Below, piece after piece: positions 34,657 to 46,100 of a DNA stretch of 64,000 bases (the first letter of the stretch is position 1; each line of letters begins with the position of its first letter). The position numbers and the translations under genes are program-made. Below the pieces are notes generated by a model, which worked only from the letters and a program-made list of their open reading frames with translations, was not told where the DNA came from and searched no databases. Source of the DNA: Hygrophila difformis (Eukaryota > Streptophyta > Magnoliopsida > Lamiales > Acanthaceae); assembly GCA_030278955.1 (NCBI GenBank), contig JAOANR010000006.1:30299124-30363123 (forward strand), written 5' to 3'.

Positions 34657-35269
34657 TTGGGGTAAATACGGTTTGGTTTGGTGCGGTTTCGCATCAAACT
34701 CAAACCAAACCGCAAAAAAATAGTTTGGGAAAAAAACAAACCAAACCAAACCGAAAAAATGATTTAGTGGGTTTGGTTACGGTTTAACCAAAATTTTTAA
34801 AATAAAAATAAAATCCTATGAATTACAGTCGTAAGTGTAATAGTCCAAACTCCAAAATGCTAATTAAAAGTTAAAGAAAAAAACATAAGTTCATTGTTTA
34901 CAAGCCAAATACTTAATAAACTAGAACTGTTAGAGGCTCTTGGAAAAAAAATTACAATTATAAATACATAGACAATGATTCGAAAATAAATAAAAATTGA
35001 ATCTTGATCTTGCATGATTTTGTCACTCCAAACCCAATAACCTATAGAGCATAAGACAACAACAAATATATATATATATACATATATATATATTGCGGTT
35101 TGGTTTGGTTATTTTTTTCTCCAAATCAAACTTCAACTGCAAATCACGGTTTTGTAATAAAATAAAAAAAACCAAACTATAAAATTTAAACCGCAAACCA
35201 AACCAAAACCGTCAAAATACGGTTTGGTTTGCAGTTTGATCTGGTCTAGACCGCACTTTGAACAATCCT
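34657..35269. mobile_element. non-autonomous hAT element, GGTTTGGTTTGG-rich
   Basis: A 9-bp direct repeat GCCTATCAC at 34648-34656 and 35270-35278 (8-bp CCTATCAC as the hAT duplication) flanks the unit. Both subterminal parts contain ACGGTTTGGTTTGG and its complement. Ends are TTGGGGTAAATACGGT and ACCGCACTTTGAACAATCCT. Size is 613 bp, non-coding. Confidence 0.75.
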
Positions 35270-35278
35270 GCCTATCAC

Positions 35279-35681
35279 CTTTTGAATGTATTTATGTCCA
35301 AACACATTTTTTTCAGTCACATTTAATAATAATTAATTTGTATAATCAAATAGATAAATTGAGTAAAAAGAATATTGTATGATGAAAGTTATCTAATATG
35401 AAAATATTTAAAATTACACAAATTAAGCACTAAATTTTGCATAATGGTTTAATAAGAATGGAAAAATTCACTTTTGGTCCCACAATTTTTCTCTCATCCA
35501 TTTTTGTTTGCACGTTTCTAAAATTTATATTTTTTGTCCCATTCGATTATTATTTATTTTTTTTTTTACATTTTTGGTCTTTTCCATCAAATATTAATAG
35601 AAACACAACATTTTGTTGGATTGAAATGCAATTAAAAATTTTCATAATGACCCACGGCCCATCCACAACATATTTTTAGGG
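35279..35681. other. no gene recognised
   Basis: AT-rich spacer up to the Mutator-like element. Confidence 0.5.
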
Positions 35682-35690
35682 CTGAAACAC

Positions 35691-36472
35691 GGGGATAATG
35701 ACCGATTTGGTACAGAAAGTATTTCAAATATTAAAAACGGTCCTGTAACTTTTATTTTCCTAACCAATTTGGTCCTGAGGATCTTTTGCAAATTTCATTT
35801 GGGCACTCACATTGTATTTGGACCCTTTGATTTTTTAAAACTATTACTTTTCCAGAAAACTTTATTTTTATGCAGTTTAGTCCTTATTACATATATTTAA
35901 ATTAAAAACATAGATTTGATTGAAAATTGGTATCAGAACCTAGGTTGCATTAATGAACATATATTATTTATAAATTTTTTTTTGTTAATATTTAATTATT
36001 GTACTCAAATAATTTAAAACCTATCAGTTATTTCCATAAAATAATTATTTTATGAATACATAAAGAAAAAGTAAATAAATAAACTTAAAAATAATTATTT
36101 TATTGATACATAAATAAAAAAACTTATAATTATTTTATGAATACAAAAATAAATAAATAAACTTACAAATATTTTAAATTATTTGAATCCATAAAATAAT
36201 TAAATATACACCATTAAGAAATCAAATATTATAAATAATATAATTAAGATATTTTTTTAATAAAACTTATGCTCTGAAACAAATTTTCAAACAAATCTAT
36301 GTTTTAAAAATGTACTCCGCATGTAATAAGGACTAAATTGCATAAAAATAAAATTTTCTGGGTACATGTAATAGTTTTAAAAGTCAAATGGCCCCTATAG
36401 AATGTGAGGGCCTAGTGAAATTTACAGAAAGGTCCTCATGACCAAATTGGTTGGGAAAATGGAAGTTATAGG
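35691..36472. mobile_element. Mutator-like foldback element, left part
   Basis: Starts GGGGATAATGACCGATTTGG. Long inverted arms (35691-35935 against 36290-36472 plus 52541-52620) read TCCTGTAACTTTTATTTTCC and its complement. The 9-bp duplication CTGAAACAC lies at 35682-35690 and 52621-52629, the length typical of Mutator-like elements. The SIRE-like copia element at 36473 splits the right arm. The element itself is about 860 bp and non-coding. Confidence 0.8.
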
Positions 36473-37473
36473 TGTTGAGTCATGTGTTTTGTTGGAAGTT
36501 CAAAACCGATGATTGAACTTAGGATGTAGAATCTCTTCTAGTGCTGTCTGTGTCGACCAATGCTATGGTAAGAAGACTGAAGAACGAGGAGCCAAATAAG
36601 CCCAACGACTCTTTTCTGAAATGGGAGTATGTATACTAACGTGTTTCTTGCAGGAAAACTCTCCCCTTTCCGGAATAGAGCTGGTACTCTAAACCTTGGA
36701 AAATCCCACGGCTATTTCCCAAATTGGCAAAATTATTCAAATCTGCCTATGGGATCCTTGGTTTAAGAGCGGGGTTTTGAAGATTGGAGATCAGAGTTAC
36801 AACGAACATTTTTTCTAACATTTGAAATACTCTCAAGAGCTCCAAGCCTTCGTCACTAGAGAAACCCTCTTCTGATTCGCAGCCTCTTGTTCATCGATTC
36901 GATTTGCTGCTGTGGAATCAGAGTGCCTTGGACGTGACTGTGCGAAGCTGTGTTCATCATCCTTTAAGTGAGTCGACATTCATTTAAAGGGAAGCAGTCC
37001 AAGGCACCTGTGGAGTTGTCCTGCTAAACGATAGTTCATCGCACTGAACGAAGTGCTTCACAGGAATCTTCAAGGGGAGCTCAAAGTGGGAAGCTTTGAA
37101 GGGTTGCCATAGGTGGTGATACCTAGTCAGATGCTGGGAAGGTTCCTGATCAACCAACCAACCTCTTGGAAGATTGGAGTAAAGGCACTGTTGGAGTCTT
37201 ACTCATGTGTATGGTTGTGAACCATGTTTGAAACACATAGTAAAACACTCTCCTGGATTGGTATCTCCCAGATGTAGGCCGAAGGCCGAACTGGGTCAAC
37301 AACCCTTTGTGTCTCGTTTACTCTTTATGCTTGTTGATTGCTTACTTTATTCCACTGTGCATGTGTTTTAGTTTACACTGGTTTGTTTGATTTGGGTGTT
37401 CACTGTGTTAGATTGAACTCATTCATTGAACCTTGCATAAAGAGTACATCTTGTGTGTGCTGGGAACCTAACA
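36473..37473 (+). repeat. 5' LTR of the copia element
   Basis: TG...CA, 1001 bp, about 96% like the 3' LTR by manual count. No palindrome cluster is visible here, unlike the gypsy-type LTRs of this window. Confidence 0.95.
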
Positions 37474-37475
37474 AG

Positions 37476-37487
37476 TGGTATCAGAGC
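37476..37487 (+). promoter_or_regulatory. primer binding site of the copia element
   Basis: TGGTATCAGAGC, complementary to initiator Met tRNA, 2 bases after the LTR. Confidence 0.92.
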
Positions 37488-37519
37488 TACACTCTTCCGA
37501 GAGAGATCCCTACTACAAG

Positions 37520-39648
37520 ATGAGTCAAAGGTGGAACTATACTTAGCCTCCCTTTTTGGATGGTACCAACTTTGCCTTCTGGAAAAACAAGATGCGAACC
37601 CTCCTCATGTCCATCGATGACTTGGCCTGGAACGCTGTTAATGTCAAATATGTGGCGCCAAGTGTTACTGTTGATGGCGCTACCAAGCTGAAGGACATCA
37701 GTGAATGGAGTACTACTGAGAAATCACTGTCTAATATGAACTCCAAAGCCCTACACGCCATCTTCCGTGCAGTTACCGATGATCAATATTTCCTTATCTC
37801 CAACTGCACCAATGCTTTTGAAGCTTGGGAAATTCTGGTAAACTCTCATGAAGGTTCTGCCTCCGTAAGAACTTCTAAACTCATTGCTCTTGATGCTCAA
37901 TTTCATAAACTTTGTATGGGTGAGAATGAGTCTGTCAATAGTTTCTTTAGTAAAGTACGTACCTTAACCAACCAAGCTCAACAACTTGGTAAAACCTACT
38001 CCACCCAGGAGATAGTCACTAAAATTGTAGGTAGTTTACCTGAGAGATTCAATGCCAAGATTGCAGCGCTGGAGCTACAAGACAACTCTGCTACCATAGG
38101 TGTTGATGAACTAATGAGAATTCTGCAATCTTGGGAGATGAACCATTGCAAGAAGTTCACTGGCAAATCTATGGTATTCAAGGCAGAGTCCAAATCTCAG
38201 ACTGAACCTTCTGCAGAGGATTTAAACCTTGACTCTGATGAGGACCTGGCCTTACTTTCCGAACGAGTAGCTCGGATTCTCAGAGACAAAAGATCCAAGG
38301 AGTTTGGAAATCGAAAGGGTGAGAGTTCCATCGGCAAGAAACCTGACAGGAGAAGAGGAGACAAATATGTCAAGAAAGCCCCCCGAAATCTTCTGGTCCA
38401 AAAGGCCCTCAGTGCTTCGAGTGCAAGGGTTATGGTCATGTTCGAGCAGAGTGTGCCAACCTCAAGAACAAATCCTCTGGTCATAAGAAGTCTTACTATG
38501 CTACTCTAAGTGACCATGAAGAATCTAGTTCAAATGATAGTGGAGATGAGGTGGGGGTTGCACTTGTCTGTCCCTGGGATGATGTATCTGAATCTGAGTC
38601 TGACACAGGTAATTCCTCTTCCAGTGTCAATGTTGTTTCTACTAATGATGCTACTTCTTCCTTCCACTGGGATGACAGTCATAGGATCGAAGTTCTAAGC
38701 AACATGTATGATGAGTCGAACTTCAGACTGGAACAGACACTTGGAGAACTGGAGGGTGCATTGCTCGATCTAAGGATAAACAGGCAAGAGATTACATATC
38801 TCAATAATGAGCTTGATGAACTGACAGCCAAGTAGTAGCTCCAAGGTGAAGAGGCAAGAGAGTATTATCGAGAGCTCAACAAATACAAGGATGCATACTT
38901 TATTCAGTGGACAGAACTTAAAAAGGCTGAAAACAGACGAGATGAACTCGAGTACCTAGCTGCTCACTTGGAGCCTGCGAACATGGAGTACTGCGTCAGG
39001 GTGGATGAGTTGTCAGTTGAACTTGATGAACTCACTACTGCAAACAGAGAGTTAACCAGTCAAGTCTCAGATCTTACCACTCAGAGGGATAACTTTCAAC
39101 ATGAAGTGATCAACTTGACTGAACAACTTGCAGACCTGAAAGTTGTCAATGGTGCCCTCATTGAGCAAGTCACCGTCCTCAGTGACAGTAAAGGAGAACT
39201 TGAAAAATCAGTGGCCGAGCTATCTACTCAAGTCCAAGAGCTTACCTCAAAAGTCACCAAATCTGAAGACCTGGCTAACAGGCTAAACAAAGGAAAAGAT
39301 GTTCTTGAGGAAATCCTTTCGGCCTCAAAAGCTTATGGTGATAGAAGAGGAATTGGCTTTGTCAAAGGATGCAACACCTCATCTCAAAGGATATTTGTCA
39401 GAGAAGGTTGCAGCTCTTCTAGTAAATCTGGTGAAAGCTCAGACGATTCTGTCAAAACTAGGAAGGAGACCAAGAGCAAGAAAGTCTTGAAGAAGTCCTC
39501 ACCCACAGTGCCACTGGAATGTGCTTACTGCAGGACTTTTGGCCACAAGACTGAATCCTGTCATCTACTTGCTAGAGATGCTGTTTTAGGGAGACCTATG
39601 ATCTGGCCCAGTGAAGATATCAAGAGAAAGGTGTCCAGGAAGGAATAG
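37520..39648 (+). pseudogene. copia gag, broken
   Basis: ATG 37520 starts MSQRWNYT, then TAG (37544-37546), then the copia gag opening PPFLDGTNFAFWKNKMRTLL. A frameshift lies in the C6 run at 38379-38384. After it, in the new frame, comes the zinc knuckle C-FE-C-KGYG-H-VRAE-C (about 38413-38454). Two adjacent TAG codons (38833-38838) interrupt a long heptad-rich coiled coil (about 38730-39300). A second C-AY-C-RTFG-H-KTES-C knuckle-like motif is near 39520-39561. TAG at 39646-39648 separates it from the protease in the same frame. The long gag with a C-terminal coiled coil is typical of the SIRE lineage. Confidence 0.9.
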
Positions 39649-39666
39649 AGGATTAAAAGCAACCTG

Positions 39667-41334
39667 TTGTGCAGCATGGCGTTTCACTCTATCTCTAAGA
39701 GTGGAAAGAAAACCTGTTGGTACTTCGACAGTGGTTGTTCTAGGCATATGACAGGGAACAAAGAACTCCTGAGTGATTTCCATGAAATTGATGGAGGCTT
39801 TGTCATCTTCGGAGATGGGAAGAAAGGAAAGGTGGTCGGACAAGGCTCCATTGCTGATGATGGATTCTTTGCCCTCAAGACTGTTTATCATGTAGAAGGA
39901 CTGGGTGCCAATCTCATAAGCATCAGTCATCTATGTGACAACAAACTAAAGGTCCTCTTCGATGAAGACAGCTGTGAAGTGCTCAACTCCAACTACGAGT
40001 GCATCATTAAAGGTCTCAGGTCCAATAATGATTGCTATATGCTTTCACAATCTTGTCTTCTTGTTGAAGGTGCAGGTTCACTTCAGACTCTTCTGTGGCA
40101 TGAAAGATTGGGTCACTTGAATTTCAAAGATCTAATCAAACTCAGTCGTGCTGGAGCTATCAAAGGCTTGCCTTCCCTAAGGAAACTAGAGGAGAAGGTA
40201 TGTGACAACTGCATGAAGAGCAAACAACATAGAGCTTCTCACAAACCCATCGATCAAAGTGGTTCAACCCAGTGCCTTGAACTAGTTCACATGGACTTGT
40301 TTGGACCAACGGATGTAAAGAGTCTGGGAGGTAAAAGCTATGTTTTAGTTTGTGTTGATGACTTTTCGTGCTATACTTGGGTATCATTTCTCAAGGAAAA
40401 GAGCGAAGCCCTCAAAGCCTTTATCAAGCTGTGCAACCAGTTGTCAAATGAGAAGGACTGCAAGATTAAGAGAATCCGAAGTGATCATGGTGGTGAGTTC
40501 GAAAACCACGCCTTTGAAGAATTTTGCAGTGACTCAGGAATCAAGCATGAGTTTTCAGCCCCTCGCACTCCTCAGCAAAATGGTGTAGTGGAGAGAAAGA
40601 ACAGAACCATTCAAGAAATGGCGAGGGTCATGCTCAACTCTAAAGGAGTACCTCAATATTTGTGGGCTGAAGCTGTTCACACAGCCTGCCACGTCATCAA
40701 TCGTGTCCACTTGAGAGCCAAAGTTCAGAAAACACCATATGAACTCTGGACTGGTAAACGGACCACTCTCTCTTACTTTCATATATTTGGAAACAAGTGC
40801 TTTGTTGTTAATGACAGGGAACACTTGGGAAAATTCCAAGAGAAGAGTGAAGAAGGAGTCTTTATGGGATATTCCTCTACCAGCAAGGCCTATAGAGTTT
40901 ATTTGCCCTCGTCCAGGAAAGTGATTGAGTCAGCAAATATTGTTATTGAGGACAAGCCAAGCATGCTTTCGGAAGCACTACCAGAAGATGCTGTTCAGGA
41001 AGCTGTCAACCTGAGTTCTGATTTTTCTGACATATGTACCTCAGAAAAGGCATATCAGAGTTCAGTTCAATCTACTGAAATGAACTCATCTCAGTCCTAT
41101 CAACCCCCAGTCAAGAAGGTTCACAGGAACCATGATGAAGATGATATCATAGGAGATATGAATGAGGGGAGAAGGACCAGGGCCAAGAAGAAGATTGACT
41201 ACAAGGAACTTGTAGGTCTTCATTGCTTTACCTCCAGGATCGAGCCAAGCAAGGTGGAAGAAGCTCTTTCTGACGAGCACTGGGTTGCTGCTATGCAAGA
41301 AGAGCTTCAACAATTCTCCAGGAACCATGTATGA
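39667..41334 (+). pseudogene. copia protease and integrase
   Basis: Residues count from 39667. The protease motif WYFDSGCSRHM has its aspartate at residue 21. The GAG-pre-integrase zinc finger is H145, H150, C179, C182. The integrase core has D210 (LVHMDLFGP), D273 (IRSDHGGEF) and E309 (NGVVERKNR), with 35 residues between the last two. The C-terminal part carries the copia motif LWAEAVHTACHVINR and a GYSSTSKAYRVY stretch. All catalytic residues are present. The frame stops at TGA 41332-41334, where the family has Trp (a TGG to TGA change), and then continues in phase. Confidence 0.92.
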
Positions 41335-42768
41335 GATCTTGTGGAGAGGCCAGCTGATGTTAATGTGATAGGTACCAAATGGATCTTCAAGATTAAATCT
41401 GATGAGAATGGTAACATCACTAGAAACAAGGCTAGGCTCGTGGCTCAGGGCTACACACAGGTTGAAGGAGTAGATTTTAGTGAGACTTTTGCTCCAGTAG
41501 CCAGATTGGAAGCTATCAAACTATTGATTGCTGTGGCATGTTCATTTGAGTTCAAATTGTATTAAATGGATGTGATGAGCGCCTTCCTAAATGGCTGTCT
41601 GAAAGAGGAAGCATATGTTGAACAACCCAAGGGGTTTGAGGATCCACATCATCCAGACTATGTTTACAGACTAAACAAAGCTCTCTATGGCCTCGAGCAA
41701 GCCCCTAGAGCATGGTATGAGAGATTTTCAAGCTATCTGCTAGAGCATGGTTATGAGAGAGGAAGCGCTGATCAGACTATATTCATCAAGAAGGAATCCA
41801 AAGGTTTTATAGTTGCACAAATCTATGTAGATGACATAGTGTTTGGGTCAACATCTCATATTCTCAAGGATGAGTTTATCAAGATCATGAGCAGTGAGTT
41901 CGAGATGAGTCTTGTAGGAGAACTGACCTACTTCATTGGACTTCAGATCACCCAAAAGAAAGAAGGTATCTTTGTGAATCAGTCCAAGTATGCCAAGGAA
42001 CTTGTGAAGAAATTTGGCATGGAATCAAGTAAACCAGTCAGAACTCCTATTGGAACCAATGACAAGATCAGTCTTGACCTTACTGGTGTTAGTGTTGACT
42101 CAAAGCTATATCAAAGCATTATTGGGAGTCTGCTTTATCTTGCAACTAGTCGTCCTGACATAAGTTTTGTTGTTGGTGTATGTGCAAGATACCAAGCAAA
42201 CCCAAAGGAGTCTCATCTTCATGCAGCAAAGCGGATCATCAAGTACATCTCTGGGACTGCCAACATGGGAATTTGGTACTCCAAGGATTCAAGTCTTCAA
42301 CTTATTGGCTATAGCGATGCTGATTGGGCTGGATGTGTAGATGATCGCAAGAGTACTACAGGCGGTTGCTTCTATGTGGGAACAAACTTGGTTAGCTGGT
42401 ATATCAAGAAGCAGAGTTCAATCTCATTGTCCACTTCTGAGGCTGAATACCTAGCTGCTGGAAGCTGCTGTGCCCAACTTCTATGGATGAGGCAAATGCT
42501 GAAGGATTATGGTGTGGAACAGAAGGAACTGATTCTGATGTGTGACAAGATGAGTGCCATCAACATTGCCAAGAACCCTGTACATCATTGCAGGACCAAG
42601 CATATTGACATCAGACATCATTACATCCGGAAACTTGTTGAGGATAAAGTGGTGTTCATTCAACATGTTGGAACCGATCTTCAGCACGCAGATATATTCA
42701 CCAAGGCTCTTAATAGTGATCGCTTTGAATCACTCAGGAGGGATCCTGGCCTTTGCAACTTAATCTGA
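41335..42768 (+). pseudogene. copia reverse transcriptase and RNase H
   Basis: Opens DLVERPADVNVIGTKWIFKI. One TAA (41563-41565) replaces the Gln codon of the KLYQMDVMSAFLNG region. The following 400 codons are open: YVDD at 41824-41835, RNase H beginning SDADWAGCVDDRKSTTGG (about 42315), the TSEAEYLA motif, and the end at TGA 42766-42768. The domain order after integrase is diagnostic for Ty1/copia. Confidence 0.93.
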
Positions 42769-43157
42769 ACATGGATACCCGGACCTCCCCATGGTGTACT
42801 TGGTTAATTTTTCTAAACCCAAATCTTGACAATTCGATTTATTCACTAATGTGTTTGGGTGCATGAATTATTTTCTATAGGGGGAGATCATGGCCCACAG
42901 ACCGAACAAATGAGCCCGTTTCAAAAGCTTTCCTTTTGTTCGGCCCAACAGGCCCAAATTGTGTAATGATGACGCTAGAATCTATGGCGGGAAGGGTCAT
43001 ATCAAGTTTCTTGATTCTGCTTCTCTTCCATCCTCTAAGAATCCTGTCTCTGTAACTCCCGAGTAGTGGAATCGTCTGTCTTCCTTTTTTTCGATTTTTG
43101 CTCTCTCATTTTGTATACCTGCATTGTGCTTCTTGAACTGTTTCGAGTGCAGCTAAA
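42769..43157 (+). other. spacer between pol and the envelope-position ORF
   Basis: 389 bases without coding signal. Its pyrimidine-rich end could host the acceptor of a subgenomic mRNA. The SIRE lineage is thought to express its third ORF separately. No site can be fixed. Confidence 0.4.
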
Positions 43158-46100
43158 ATGGTACAAACCAGAGGATCGAAAGGGTCAAGCTCAGGGGAGA
43201 ACCCCTGAAACTTTTGACAAGTTTCACTAACACGAGTATTTTTCAATAAAATATATCAGGATTGAATTTATTGAATGAAAAGAGTTATGATTCGTGGGAA
43301 ATGGGTTTAAGGATATATTTTCACTTTTTATTACTCATGTGGGAAACTTTGATTTCAAATGGCGCGATGAAAATCCCCGGCCATGAAACTTTTGACAAGT
43401 TCCCACTATATGAGTATTTTCTGAAAAATAATAATCCCGGTTTTGATTTTTATTTAATGAAACCAATTATGAAGGCGGAGTTGGGATTAGGGATATATTT
43501 ATAGGTTGTCACGTTTTTATTAGTCGTGTTAAGAAACTGTGCCCCCGAAAGCGCACGGAATCAAAAATTGCAGTATTTATAGTAAGTACCGGATCGTTCA
43601 CTGGAGGATGTGCGATGGAAGCAGGGCCCACGTCGTTTACTAAGATTTTCCACTCGGTTACTCGATTCAAGTTTGTGTTTGATTATCAACTACTTGACAT
43701 AATTTAATTCTAAGCTATGAAAACAATAGGATAAAGCAGATAAAATTATTCTAGAAAGAGAATTAAATTTAATCGAAGAAAGCAATAAAGTTATTCTAAG
43801 AAAGCGGTTAAAATTATTCTAGGAAAGCATATTTAAAATGGGACAGAAGGGACAGGAAGAAAATAATAAAAATTGGACAAGATTCAGATGAAACATAATT
43901 AAACTTCCATTTTAATACGCAGATCTTAGCTTGGGATAATCCATCAGATAGCTGACTCTTATGCTCTCTATACCATGTTCCCTTTTAACAAACAGGTACT
44001 TACAGTAAGAGTTTACATGCTCTTAAGACATCAAAATCTAAGATACCACAGACTTGCAACTGCCCTCACACGGCCGTGTAGAGGCATGTTATTCATCTGT
44101 GGTGGACAAGCAACACCTGACAAATCATTTATTGAAGTGGCAAGTACCGCTATCATTCCCCCATGTCACGCCCAAAGATTCTAACCAAGCCCTGAACTAT
44201 CCCTTAACTCTCAGTCCTAGTAGCAGTTACACAACTCTCAATACAACCGAGTGACCTCTAACGAAAACATTTAAAAGAAAGCGGTAAAGAAAGCATTTAA
44301 AATCCTATCACTCGGAGGTTTTTGAAAGTCTGACCCTGGTAGTAAAAGAAAGCCCCCAGTCAGAATGATTGGGTGTGGATCAAGAATTCCCTAATCTCGG
44401 TGAACCGCTCGCAGTGTTCACTTCCCTTCGGGTGGTTATGAGATACAAACTAATGAAACGAACTAATAAATTAGTTCGTTCCGGATGCACTCACTCAGGA
44501 CTCAAAAATAGGCTTTGGCAGAAGAGGATAGCAGTTGAAAGGAACTCAACCCTATCTTAGAAAATAACCAAGGCCTATGTATTGTTCTTCTAGAATTATC
44601 TAACACACTGTATTTGAATCCAAGTGGATCCCATCTCGGTGTGATAGTTAAGACTAAATTCCCAATACACAGCAATTTTGGAAAATAATGAATTTGAAAA
44701 CCATTCCCTAAACAGGTACTAGACTCTCAATTAAAACACAGATCCTTTCAGTCTAGGTGAGACCTAATCGCTGACTCTGCTTCTAATTTCCCAAAATCGA
44801 CCCCCAGTCGGATATGAATTAGTCATAACTGTGGAATTTATCCCTTACTCAGATCCGGATTTTTTATAAATGAATTTTTGTTGGAAATTTATTATGAGAC
44901 ATCTGATTAAAAATCAAGACTCCTGTGTCCAAGGGAAGGATCCCAAAATAATATTGACCACAATATCTACATAATAATATCATGCATAAATTTATGAAGA
45001 AGTGTAAAATTAAATAACCCAAAATATAAGGCGGGTTTAGACAGAAGTTGAGACACAGAGATGAAATTTCCGGAGATGAGAAGAATTTATTTTGGCTGAA
45101 AAGATGGCAAAACGATTGGGTGAACTGCAAACATCTGTTGTCCAATTTCCCTCTCATTTGGATGAAATGATTTTTAGACAGAAAGGAATTCCAAATGACA
45201 GTGACCACCGTCATTCAGCTCCCTTTTGTCTGTGAATGGAAGAAAAACCCACATATTTTCTTGCGGTAATAATTCTCAAATAATGTTGGTCGGCATCATT
45301 TAATGATACTACAGCTTGAATTCAGGTTTGAAATTAAGATAAAGAAAATAAAACTGTATCCGGATAGGAGTCAGCTGAGCAGCCATTATAATCCCGGATG
45401 GACGAACCGCCAAGGCTTCCACCGACCACTATCCGGACCATGCAAAATAACATCTAGTAATTAATATAGAGATCACGAGCTAGTTTATCCGTGTGGGAAT
45501 ACCCGCCAACATTAGTCTGTTATATCTCTTACTAGTTGTTTCACACAACAAAGAAAAGACAAAATAAATAAAAGAAAATATTTTTGGGTCATCTTGTATG
45601 AGAGACATTGGTTTCTCATGCAAGGGTATGGAATTAAATCCATAATTGCTCTTTATGTCTAAATAATCACTCATTCCATAATTAATTAATTAATTACAGT
45701 TCGGATTATATGCTTAGATCATTAGAGTTTAATTTTGTAGAAAAATCTTTTAATGGAATTGAACAAAATTCTTTATATCACATTAATCATGGGTTGAGAT
45801 CATTGGATTTCAACCTCAAAATATTAGTATAAAGGTTCAATTAATTAAGTGAGGAAAATGGAGAAATGGAAAATTTGGCAAAAAATGCCAATTACGACGC
45901 TAGACAGATTTTACGACACTATTCTAGGATAGCGTCGTGAGGTTAGCGTCGTCATGGGTTGGTGAAAGAGATGTGAAACTTGGGGGTTAAAGGGTGTGTA
46001 CGACGCTATACATCAAGTACGACGCTATGCTAAGATAGCGCCGTAAGTGTAGCGTCGTAGGTGGTTTGAGAAATTGGGGAAGAAAGAAGTTTTTGGAAAA

